DNA of 64,000 nucleotides from Hydractinia symbiolongicarpus (Eukaryota; Cnidaria; Hydrozoa; Anthoathecata; Hydractiniidae): contig NC_079888.1 of the NCBI RefSeq assembly GCF_029227915.1, positions 20,192,001-20,256,000 of the forward strand, given 5' to 3'. The position numbers were made by a program, and so were the translations under genes. Below the pieces are notes generated by a model, which made no database searches, was not told where the DNA came from, and worked only from the letters and a program-made list of their open reading frames with translations. This document shows positions 48,568-61,200 of this stretch, one piece after another (the first letter of the stretch is position 1; each line of letters opens with the position of its first letter).

Positions 48568-50812
48568 AGAACTCAGCGATTACACTTGGCACTGTGGTAG
48601 CGCTTCATTTAAAAATTAAGATACAAAAAGTCATTTTTTTATTGTGGGACCACTCCTAGCCGCTATCGCGCGCTAAAGAAATAGCGACAGTTTCAAGAAC
48701 TACATTTCATTGACTTTCTAACGGTGTCAGTCCGTTTGAGTTACAACGGTTGGGTCACATATTCGTACCAACATGTATTTAACGATATTTTTCTGATATT
48801 ATTGGGTTGCATCGCTTTTAACTATGAAACAGTTGACTGTGGGACTTAATTGAGCTAACTTTGGACTGTCACCTGATAAATGTGATAAAGGAGACAATTG
48901 GACTCCAAGAAAAAACATTCTTCTTAATTTGACATGATTGCCGAAACTCAGCGATTACACTGGGCTCTGTGGTAGCGCTTCATTTAAGAATTATGATAAA
49001 AAAAGTCATTTTTTTATTGTGGGACCAATCCTAGCCATTATTGCGCGCTGAGGAAATAGCGACAGTTTCAAAAACTACATTTCATTGACTTTTTAACGGT
49101 GTCAGTCCGTTTGAGTTACAACGGTTGTGTCAAATATTCGTACCAACATGTATTTAGCGATATCTTTCTGATATTATTGGGTTGCATCGCTTTTAACTAT
49201 GAAACAGTTGACTGTGGGACTTAATTGAGCTAACTTTGGACTGTCACCTGATAAATGTGATAAAGGAGACAATTGGACTCCAAGAAAAAACATTCTTCTT
49301 AATTTGACATGATTGCCGAAACTCAGCGATTACACTGGGCTCTGTGAGAGCGCTTCATTTAAGAATTATGATAAAAAAAAGTCATTTTTTTATTGTGGGA
49401 CCAATCCTAGCCATTATTGCGCGCTGTGGAAATAGCGACAGTTTCAAAAACTACATTTCATTGACTTTTTAACGGTGTCAGTCCGTTTGAGTTACAACGG
49501 TTGTGTCAAATATTCGTACCAACATGTATTTAGCGATATCTTTCGGATATTACTAGGTTGCATCTCTTTTAACAATGAAACGATTGACTGTGGGACTTAA
49601 TTGAGCTAACTTTGGACTGTGACCTGATAAATGTGATAAATGAGACAATTGGACTCCAAGAAATAACATTCTTCTTAATTTGACGTGATTGCCGGAACTC
49701 AGCGATTACACTTAGCACTGTGGTACCGCTTCATTTAAAAATTAAGATACAAAAAGTCATTTTTTTATTGTGGGACCAATCCTAGCCGCTATCGCGCGCT
49801 AAAGAAATAGCGACAGTTTCAAGAACTACATTTCATTGACTTTCTAACGGTGTCAGTCCGTTTGAATTTCAACGATTGTGTCACATATTCGTACCAACAT
49901 GTATTTAGCGATATTTTTTTGATATTACTAGGTTGCATCGCTTTTAACAATGAAACGTTGCCTGTGGGACTTAATTGAACTAACTTTGGACTGTGACCTG
50001 ACAAATGTGATAAAAAAGACAATTGGACTCCAAGAAATAACATTTTTGTTAATTTGACGTGATTGCTGGAACTCAGCGGTTACACTGGCACTGTGGTAGC
50101 ACTTCATTTAAAAATTAAGCTAAAAAAATCATTTTTTTTACTGTGGGACCTATCCTAGCCGTTAACGCGCGTTGACGAAAAAGCGACAGTTTCAAAAACT
50201 ACATTTCATTGACTTTCTAACGGTGTCAGTCCGTTTAAGTTACCACGGTTGGGTCACATATTTGTACCAACATGTATTTAGCGATATTTTTTTGATATTA
50301 CTAGGTTGCATCGCTATTAACAATGAAACTTTGACTGTGGGACTTAATTGAACTAACTTTGGACTGTGACCTAATAAATGTGATAAATGAGACAATTGGA
50401 CTCCAAGAAATAACATTCTTCTTAATTTGACGTGATTGCCGGAACTCAGCGATTACTCTGGGCTCTGTGGTAGCGCTTCAATTAAGAATTAAGATAAAAA
50501 GTCATTTTTTTATTGTGGGACCAATCCTAGCCAATATCTCGCGCTGAAGAAATAGCGACAGTTTCAAAAACTACATTTCATTGACTTTCTAACGGTGTCA
50601 GTCCGCTTGAGTTACAACGGTTGGGTCACATATTCGTACCAACATGTATTTAGCGATATTTTTTTGATATTACTAGGTTGCATCGCTTTTAACAATGAAA
50701 CGTTGACTGTGGGACTTAATTGAACTAACTTTGGACTGTGACCTGATAAATGTGATAAATGAGACAATTGGACTCCAAGAAATAACATTCTTTTTAATTT
50801 GACGTGATTGCC
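48568..50812 (+). repeat. Monomers 131-136: K and ATTATTGGGTT copies, no regular multimer
   Basis: Starts are 48568, 48943, 49318, 49694, 50068 and 50441. The 48943 and 49318 copies are close relatives (AATTATGATAAAAAAA, ATTGCGCGCTG, then GTTGTGTCAAATATTCG and a TATCTTTC variant), and the back halves of 48568 and 48943 both contain ATTATTGGGTTGC. K copies at 48568 and 49694 share ACTTGGCACTG or ACTTAGCACTG. The 50441 copy is the CCAATATCTCGC variant that leads into the next block. Nothing else is visible. Confidence 0.85.
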
Positions 50813-53800
50813 GGAACTCGGCGATTACACTGGGCTCTGTGGTAGCGCTTCATTTAAGAATTAAGATAAGAAAGTCATTTTTTCATTGTGGGACCAATCC
50901 TAGCCGTTATCGCGCGCTGAAGAAATAGCGACATTTTCAAAAACTGCATTTCATTGACTTTCTAACGGTGTCAGTCCGTTTGAGTTACAACGGTTGGGTA
51001 ACATATTCGTACCAACATGTATTTAGCGATATTTTTCTGATATTACTAGGTTGCATCGCCTTTAACAATGAAACGATTGACTGTGGGACTTAATTGAGCT
51101 AACTTTATACTGTGACCTTATCAATGTGATAAATGAGACAATTGGACTCCATGAAATAACATTCTTCTTAATTTGACGTGATTGTTGGAACTCAGCGATT
51201 ACTCTGGGCTCTGTGGTAGCGCTTCAATTAAGAAATAAGATAAAAAAGTCATTTTTTTATTGCGGGACCAATCCTAGCCATTATCTCGCGCTGAAGAAAT
51301 AGCGGCAGTTTCAAAAACTAAATTTCATTGACTTTCTAACGGTGTCAGTCCGTTTGAGTTTCAACGGTTGTGTCACATATTCGTACCAACATGTATTCAG
51401 CGACATTTTTTTGATATTACTAGGTTGCATCGCTTTTAACAATGAAACGTTGACTGTGGGACTTAAATGAACTAACTTTGGACTGTGACCTGATAAATCT
51501 GATAAATGAGACAATTGGACTCCAAGAAATAACATTCTTCGAAATTTGACGTGATTGCCGGAACTCAGCGATTCCTCCGGGCTCTGAGGTAGCGCTTCAA
51601 TTAAGAATTAAGATAAAAAAGTCATTTTTTTATTGCATGACCAATCCTAGCCATTATCTCGTACTGAAGAAATAGCGGCAGTTTCAAAAACTACATTTCA
51701 TTGACTTTCTAACGGTGTCAGCCCGTTTGAGTTTCAACGGTTGGGTCAAATATTCGTACCAACATGCATTTAGCGATATTTTTCTGATATTACTAGGTTG
51801 CATCTCTTTTAACAATGAAACGATTGACTGTGGGACTTAATTGAGCTAACTTTGGACTGTGACCTGATAAATGTGATAAATGAGACAATTGGACTCCAAG
51901 AAATAACATTCTTCTTATTTTGACATGATTGCCGAAACTCAGCGATTACACTGGGCTCTGTGGTAGCGCTTCATTTAAGAATTATGATTTAAAAAGTCAT
52001 TTTTTTATTGTGGGACCAATCCTAGCCATTATCGCGCGCTGAGGAAATAGCGACAGTTTCAAAAACTACATTTCATTGACTTTCTAACGGTGTCAGTCCG
52101 CTTGAGTTACAACGGTTGGGTCACATATTCGTACCAACATGTATTTAGCGATATTTTTTTGATATTACTAGGTTGCATCGCTTTTAACAATGAAACGTTG
52201 ACTGTGGGACTTAATTGAACTAACTTTGGACTGTGACCTGATAAATGTGATAAATGAGACAATTGGACTCCAAGAAATAACATTCTTCTTAATTTGACGT
52301 GATTGCCGGAACTCGGCGATTACACTGGGCTCTGTGGTAGCGCTTCATTTAAGAATTAAGATAAGAAAGTCATTTTTTCATTGTGGGACCAATCCTAGCC
52401 GTTATCGCGCGCTGAAGAAATAGCGACATTTTCAAAAACTGCATTTCATTGACTTTCTAACGGTGTCAGTCCGTTTGAGTTACAACGGTTGGGTAACATA
52501 TTCGTACCAACATGTATTTAGCGATATTTTTCTGATATTACTAGGTTGCATCGCCTTTAACAATGAAACGATTGACTGTGGGACTTAATTGAGCTAACTT
52601 TATACTGTGACCTTATCAATGTGATAAATGAGACAATTGGACTCCATGAAATAACATTCTTCTTAATTTGACGTGATTGTTGGAACTCAGCGATTACTCT
52701 GGGCTCTGTGGTAGCGCTTCAATTAAGAAATAAGATAAAAAAGTCATTTTTTTATTGCGGGACCAATCCTAGCCATTATCTCGCGCTGAAGAAATAGCGG
52801 CAGTTTCAAAAACTACATTTCATTGACTTTCTAACGGTGTCAGTCCGTTTGAGTTTCAACGGTTGTGTCACATATTCGTACCAACATGTATTTAGCGACA
52901 TTTTTTTGATATTACTAGGTTGCATCGCTTTTAACAATGAAACGTTGACTGTGGGACTTAATTGAACTAACTTTGGACTGTGACCTGATAAATGTGATAA
53001 ATGAGACAATTGGACTCCAAGAAATAACATTCTTCGAAATTTGACGTGATTGCCGGAACTCAGCGATTCCTCCGGGCTCTGAGGTAGCGCTTCAATTAAG
53101 AATTAAGATAAAAAAGTCATTTTTTTATTGCATGACCAATCCTAGCCATTATCTCGTACTGAAGAAATAGCGGCAGTTTCAAAAACTACATTTCATTGAC
53201 TTTCTAACGGTGTCAGTCCGTTTGAGTTTCAACGGTTGGGTCAAATATTCGTACCAACATGCATTTAGCGATATTTTTCTGATATTACTAGGTTGCATCT
53301 CTTTTAACAATGAAACGATTGACTGTGGGACTTAATTGAGCTAACTTTGGACTGTGACCTGATAAATGTGATAAATGAGACAATTGGACTCCAAGAAATA
53401 ACATTCTTCTTATTTTGACATGATTGCCGAAACTCAGCGATTACACTGGGCTCTGTGGTAGCGCTTCATTTAAGAATTATAATTTAAAAAGTCATTTTTT
53501 TATTGTGGGACCAATCCTAGCCATTATCGCGCGCTGAGGAAATAGCGACAGTTTCAAAAACTACATTTCATTGACTTTCTAACGGTGTCAGACCGTTTGA
53601 GTTTCAACGGTTGTGTCATATATTTGTACCAACATGTATTTAGCGATATTTTTTTGATATTACTAGGTTGCATCGCTTTTAACAATGAAACGTTGCCTGT
53701 GGGACTTAATTGAACTAACTTTGGACTGTAACCTGATAAATGTGATAAATGAGACAATTGGACTCCAAGAAATAACATTCTTGTTAATTTGACGTGATTG

Positions 53801-56800
53801 CCGGAACTCAGCGATTACACTGGGCACTGTGGTAGCACTTCATTTAAGAATTATGATAAAAAAAGTCATTTTTTATTGTGGGACCAATCCTAGCCATTAT
53901 CGCGCGCTGAGGAAATAGCGATAGTTTCAAAAACTACATTTCATTGACTTTCTAACGGTGTCAGTCCGTTTGAGTTTCAACGGTTGTGTCACATATTCGT
54001 ACCAACATGTATTTAGCGATATTTTTTTGATATTACTAGGTTGCATCGCTTTTAACAATGAAACGTTGACTGTGGGACTTAATTGAACTAACTTTGGAGT
54101 GTGACCTGATAAATGTGATAAATGAGACAATTGGACTCCAAGAAATAACATTCTTCTTAATTTGACGTGATTGCTGGAACTCAACGATTACACTGGGCTC
54201 TGTGGTAGCGCTTCAATTAAGAATTAAGATAAAAAAGTCATTTTTTTATTGCGGGACCAATCCTAGCCATTATCTCGCGCTGAAGAAATAGCGGCAGTTT
54301 TAAAAACTACATTTCATTGACCTTCTAACGGTGTCAGTCCGTTTGAGTTACAACGGTTGTGTCACATATTCGTACCAACATGTATTTAGCGACATTTTTT
54401 TGATATTACTAGGTTGCATCGCTTTTAACAATGAAACGTTGACTGTGGGACTTAATTGAACTAACTTTGGACTGTGACCTGATAAATGTGATAAATGAGA
54501 CAATTGGACTCCAAGAAATAACATTCTTCGAAATTTGACGTGATTGCCGGAACTCAGCGATTCCTCCGGGCTCTGAGGTAGCGCTTCAATTAAGAATTAA
54601 GATAAAAAAGTCATTTTTTTATTGCATGACCAATCCTAGCCATTATCTCGTACTGAAGAAATAGCGGCAGTTTCAAAAACTACATTTCATTGACTTTCTA
54701 ACGGTGTCAGTCCGTTTGAGTTTCAACGGTTGGGTCAAATATTCGTACCAACATGCATTTAGCGATATTTTTCTGATATTACTAGGTTGCATCTCTTTTA
54801 ACAATGAAACGATTGACTGTGGGACTTAATTGAGCTAACTTTGGACTGTGACCTGATAAATGTGATAAATGAGACAATTGGACTCCAAGAAATAACATTC
54901 TTCTTATTTTGACATGATTGCCGAAACTCAGCGATTACACTGGGCTCTGTGGTAGCGCTTGATTTAAGAATTATGATTTAAAAAGTCATTTTTTTATTGT
55001 GGGACCAATCCTAGCCATTATCGCGCGCTGAGGAAATAGCGACAGTTTCAAAAACTACATTTCATTGACTTTCTAACGGTGTCAGACCGTTTGAGTTTCA
55101 ACGGTTGTGTCATATATTTGTACCAACATGTATTTAGCGATATTTTTTTGATATTACTAGGTTGCATCGCTTTTAACAATGAAACGTTGCCTGTGGGACT
55201 TAATTGAACTAACTTTGGACTGTAACCTGATAAATGTGATAAATGAGACAATTGGACTCCAAGAAATAACATTCTTGTTAATTTGACGTGATTGCCGGAA
55301 CTCAGCGATTACACTGGGCACTGTGGTAGCACTTCATTTAAGAATTATGATAAAAAAAGTCATTTTTTATTGTGGGACCAATCCTAGCCATTATCGCGCG
55401 CTGAGGAAATAGCGATAGTTTCAAAAACTACATTTCATTGACTTTCTAACGGTGTCAGTCCGTTTGAGTTTCAACGGTTGTGTCACATATTCGTACCAAC
55501 ATGTATTTAGCGATATTTTTTTGATATTACTAGGTTGCATCGCTTTTAACAATGAAACGTTGACTGTGGGACTTAATTGAACTAACTTTGGAGTGTGACC
55601 TGATAAATGTGATAAATGAGACAATTGGACTCCAAGAAATAACATTCTTCTTAATTTGACGTGATTGCTGGAACTCAACGATTACACTGGGCTCTGTGGT
55701 AGCGCTTCAATTAAGAATTAAGATAAAAAAGTCATTTTTTTATTGCGGGACCAATCCTAGCCATTATCTCGCGCTGAAGAAATAGCGGCAGTTTTAAAAA
55801 CTACATTTCATTGACTTTCTAACGGTGTCAGTCCGTTTGAGTTACAACGGTTGGGTCAAATATTCGTACCAACATGTATTTAGCGATATTTTTCTGATAT
55901 TACTAGGTTGCATCTCTTACAATGAAACGATTGACTGTGGCTCTTAATTGAGCTAACTTTGGACTGTGACCTGATAAATGTGATAAATGAGACAATTGGA
56001 CTCCAAGAAATAACATTCTTCTTATTTTGACATGATTGCCGAAACTCAGCGATTACACTGGGCTCTGTGGTAGCGCTTCATTTAAGAATTATGATTTAAA
56101 AAGTCATTTTTTTATTGTGGGACCAATCCTAGCCATTATCGCGCGCTGAGGAAATAGCGACAGTTTCAAAAACTACATTTCATTGACTTTCTAACGGTGT
56201 CAGTCCGCTTGAGTTACAACGGTTGGGTCACATATTCGTACCAACATGTATTTAGCGATATTTTTTTGATATTACTAGGTTGCATCGCTTTTAACAATGA
56301 AACGTTGACTGTGGGACTTAATTGAACTAACTTTGGACTGTGACCTGATAAATGTGATAAATGAGACAATTGGACTCCAAGAAATAACATTCTTCGAAAT
56401 TTGACGTGATTTCCGGAACTCAGCGATTCCTCCGGGCTCTGAGGTAGCGCTTCAATTAAGAATTAAGATAAAAAAGTCATTTTTTTATTGCATGACCAAT
56501 CCTAGCCATTATCTCGTACTGAAGAAATAGCGGCAGTTTCAAAAACTACATTTCATTGACTTTCTAACGGTGTCAGTCCGTTTGAGTTTCAACGGTTGGG
56601 TCAAATATTCGTACCAACATGCATTTAGCGATATTTTTCTGATATTACTAGGTTGCATCTCTTTTAACAATGAAACGATTGACTGTGGGACTTAATTGAG
56701 CTAACTTTGGACTGTGACCTGATAAATGTGATAAATGAGACAATTGGACTCCAAGAAATAACATTCTTCTTATTTTGACATGATTGCCGAAACTCAGCGA

Positions 56801-58284
56801 TTACACTGGGCTCTGTGGTAGCGCTTCATTTAAGAATTATGATTTAAAAAGTCATTTTTTTATTGTGGGACCAATCCTAGCCATTATCGCGCGCTGAGGA
56901 AATAGCGACAGTTTCAAAAACAACATTTCATTGACTTTCTAACGGTGTCAGACCGTTTGAGTTTCAACGGTTGTGTCATATATTTGTACCAACATGTATT
57001 TAGCGATATTTTTTTGATATTACTAGGTTGCATCGCTTTTAACAATGAAACGTTGACTGTGGGACTTAATTGAACTAACTTTGGACTGTAACCTGATAAA
57101 TGTGATAAATGAGACAATTGGACTCCAAGAAATAACATTCTTGTTAATTTGACGTGATTGCCGGAACTCAGCGATTACACTGGGCACTGTGGTAGCGCTT
57201 CATTTAAGAATTATGATAAAAAAAGTCATTTTTTATTGTGGGACCAATCCTAGCCATTATCGCGCGCTGAGGAAATAGCGATAGTTTCAAAAACTACATT
57301 TCATTGACTTTCTAACGGTGTCAGTCCGTTTGAGTTTCAACGGTTGTGTCACATATTCGTACCAACATGTATTTAGCGATATTTTTTTGATATTACTAGG
57401 TTGCATCGCTTTTAACAATGAAACGTTGACTGTGGGACTTAATTGAACTAACTTTGGACTGTGACCTGATAAATGTGATAAATGAGACAATTGGACTCCA
57501 AGAAATAACATTTTTCTTAATTTGACGTGATTGCTGGAACTCAACGATTACACTGGGCTCTGTGGTAGCGCTTCAATTAAGAATTAAGATAAAAAAGTCA
57601 TTTTTTTATTGCGGGACCAATCCTAGCCATTATCTCGCGCTGAAGAAATAGCGGCAGTTTTAAAAACTACATTTCATTGACTTTCTAACGGTGTCAGTCC
57701 GTTTGAGTTACAACGGTTGGGTCAAATATTCGTACCAACATGTATTTAGCGATATTTTTCTGATATTACTAGGTTGCATCTCTTTTAACAATGAAACGAT
57801 TGACTGTGGCTCTTAATTGAGCTAACTTTGGACTGTGACCTGATAAATGTGATAAATGAGACAATTGGACTCCAAGAAATAACATTCTTCTTAATTTGAC
57901 ATGATTGCCGAAACTCAGCGATTACACTGGGCTCTGTGGTAGCGCTTCATTTAAGAATTATGATTTAAAAAGTCATTTCTTTATTGTGGGACCAATCCTA
58001 GCCATTATCGCGCGCTGAGGAAATAGCGACAGTTTCAAAAACTACATTTCATTGACTTTCTAACGGTGTCAGTCCGTTTGAGTTACAACGGTTGGGTCAA
58101 TAATTCGTACCAACATGTATTTAGCAATATTTTTCTGATATTACTAGGTTGCATCTCTTTTAACAATGAAACGATTGACTGTGGGACTTAATTGAGCTAA
58201 CTTTGGACTGTGACCTGATAAATGTGATAAATGAGACAATTGGACTCCAAGAAATAACATTCTTGTTAATTTGACGTGATTGCC
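50813..58284 (+). repeat. Monomers 137-156: tetramer-tetramer-pentamer series
   Basis: Starts are 50813, 51187, 51560, 51934, 52308, 52682, 53055, 53429, 53803, 54176, 54549, 54923, 55297, 55670, 56041, 56415, 56789, 57163, 57536 and 57910. The marker monomer with GATTCCTCCGGGCTCTGAGG and ATTGCATGACC sits at 51560, 53055, 54549 and 56415, giving periods of 1495, 1494 and 1866 bp. The 50813-52080 stretch repeats at +1495 (AGATAAGAAAGTC, TTATCAATGTG, GATTGTTGG). The 53055-54548 set repeats at +1494, and 54549-56414 at +1866 with one extra monomer (56041) that resembles 51934. The 54176 copy is a chimera whose switch lies near 54350. Confidence 0.92.
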
Positions 58285-61200
58285 GGAACTCAGCGATTAC
58301 ACTGGGCACTGTGGTAGCGCTTCATTTAAGAATTATGATAAAAAAGTCATTTTTTTATTGTGGGACCAATCCTAGCCATTATTGCGCGCTGAGGAAATAG
58401 CGATAGTTTCAAAAACTACATTTCATTGACTTTCTAACGGTGTCAGTCCGTTTGAGTTTCAACGGTTGTGTCACATATTCGTACCAACATGTATTTAGCG
58501 ATATTTTTTTGATATTACTAGGTTGCATCGCTTTTAACAATGAAACGTTGACTGTGGGACTTAATTGAACTAACTTTGGACTGTGACCTGATAAATGTGA
58601 TAAATGAGACAATTGGACTCCAAGAAATAACATTCTTCTTAATTTGACGTGATTGCTGGAACTCAGCGATTACACTGGCCTCTGTGGTAGCGCTTCAATT
58701 AAGAATTAAGATAAAAAAGTCATTTTTTTATTGCGGGACCAATCCTAGCCATTATCTCGCGCTGAAGAAATAGCGGCAGTTTCAAAAACTACATTTCATT
58801 GACTTTCTAACGGTGTCAGTCCGTTTGAGTTACAACGGTTGTGTCTAATATTCGTACCAACATGTATTTAGCGATATTTTTCTGATATTACTAGGTTGCA
58901 TCTCCTTTAACACTGAAACGATTGACTGTGGGACTTAATTGAGCTAACTTTGGACTGTGACCTGATAAGTGTGATAAATGAGACAATTGGACTCCAAGAA
59001 ATAACATTCTTGTTAATTTGACGTGATTGCCGGAACTCAGCGATTACACTGGGCACTGTGGTAGCGCTTCATTTAAAAATTAAGATACAAAAAGTCATTT
59101 TTTTATTGTGGGACCAATCCTAGCCGTTATCGCGCGCTAAAGAAATAGCGACAGTTTCAAGAACTACATTTCATTGACTTTCCAACGGTGTCAGTCCGTT
59201 TGAGTTACAACGGTTGGGTCACATATTCGTACCAACATGTATTTAACGATATTTTTCTGATATTACTAGGTTGCAACGCTTTTAACTATGAAACGGTTGA
59301 CTGTGGGACTTAATTGAGCTAACTTTGGACTGTCACCTGATAAATGTGATAAAGGTGACAATTGGACTCCAAAAAAAACATTCTTCTTAATTTGACATGA
59401 TTGCCGAAACTCAGCGATTACACTGGGCTCTGTGGTAGCGCTTCCTTTAAGAATTATGATATAAAAAGTCATTTTTTTATTGTGGGACCAATCCTAGCCA
59501 TTATGGAGCGCTGAGGAAATAGCCACAGTTTCAAAAACTACATTTCATTGACTTTCTAACGGTGTCAGTCCGTTTGAATTTCAACGGTTGTGTCACATAT
59601 TCGTACCAACATGTATTTAGCGATATTTTTTTGATATTACTAGGTTGCATCGCTTTTAACAATGAAATGTTGCCTGTGGGACTTAATTGAACTAACTTTG
59701 GACTGTGACCTGATAAATGTGATAAATAAACAAATGGACTCCAAGGAATAACATTCTTGTTAAATTGACGCGATTGCCGGAACTCAGCGATTACACTGGG
59801 CACTGTGGTAGCGCTTCATTTAAAAATTAGGCTAAAAAAAGTCATTTTTTTACTGTGGGACCAATCCTAGCCGTTAGCGCGTGTTGAAGAAATAGCGACA
59901 GTTTCAAAAACTACATTTCATTGACTTTCTAACGGTGTCAGTCCGTTTGAGTTACAACGGTTGGGTCACATATTCGTACCAACATGTATTTAGCGATATT
60001 TTTTTGATATTACTAGGTTGCATCGCTTTTAACAATGAAACGTTGACTGTGGGACTTAATCGATCTAACATGGGACTGTGACCTGATAAATGTGATAAAT
60101 GAGACAATTGGACTCCAAGAAATAACATTCTTGTTAATTTGACGTGATTGCCGGAACTCAGCAATTACACTGGGCTCTGTGGTAGCGCTTTATTTAAAAA
60201 TTAAGCTAAAAAAAGTCATTTTTTTTACTGTGGGACCTATCCTAGCCGTTAGCGCGCGTTGAAGAAAAAGCGACAGTTTCAAAAACTATATTTCATTGAC
60301 TTTCTAACGGTGTCAGTCCGTTTGAGTTACAACAGTTGGGTAACATATTCGTACCAACATGTATTTAGCGATATTTTTCTAATATTACTAGGTTGCATCA
60401 CTTTTAACTATGAAACGATTCACTGTGGGACTTAATTGAGCTAACTTTGGACAGTCACCTAATAAATGTGATAAAAGAGACAATTGGACTCCAAGAAAAA
60501 ACATTCTTCTTAATTTGACATGATTGCCGAAACTCAGCGATTACACTGGGCTCTGTGGTAGCGCTTCATTTAAGAATTATGATAAAAAAAGTCATTTTTT
60601 TATTGTGGGACCAATCCTAGCCATTATCGCGCGCTGAGGAAATAGCGACAGTTTCAAAAACTACATTTCATAGACTTTCTAACGGTGTCAGTCTGTTTGA
60701 GTTTCAACGGTTGTGTTACATGTTCGTACCAACATGTATTTAGCGATATTTTTTTGATATTACTAGGTTGCATCGCTTTTAACAATGAAACGTTGACTGT
60801 GGGACTTAATTGAACTAACTTTGGACTGTGACCTGATAAATGTGATAAATGAGACAATTGATTTCCAAGAAATAACATTCTTCTTAATTTGACGTGATTG
60901 CCGGAACTCAGCGATTACGCTGGGCTCTGTGGTAGGGCTTTATTTAAGAATTAAGATAAAAAAGTCATTTTTTTATTGCGGGACCAATCCTATCCATCAT
61001 CTCGCGCTGAAGAAATATCGACAGTTTCAAAAACTACATTTCTTTGACTTTTTAACGGTGTCAGTCCGTTTGAGTTACAACGGTTGGGTCACATATTCGT
61101 ACCAACATGTATTTAGCGATATTGTTCTGATATTACTAGGTTGCATCGCTTTTGACAATGAAACGATTGACTGTGGGACTTAATTAAGCTAACTTTGGAC

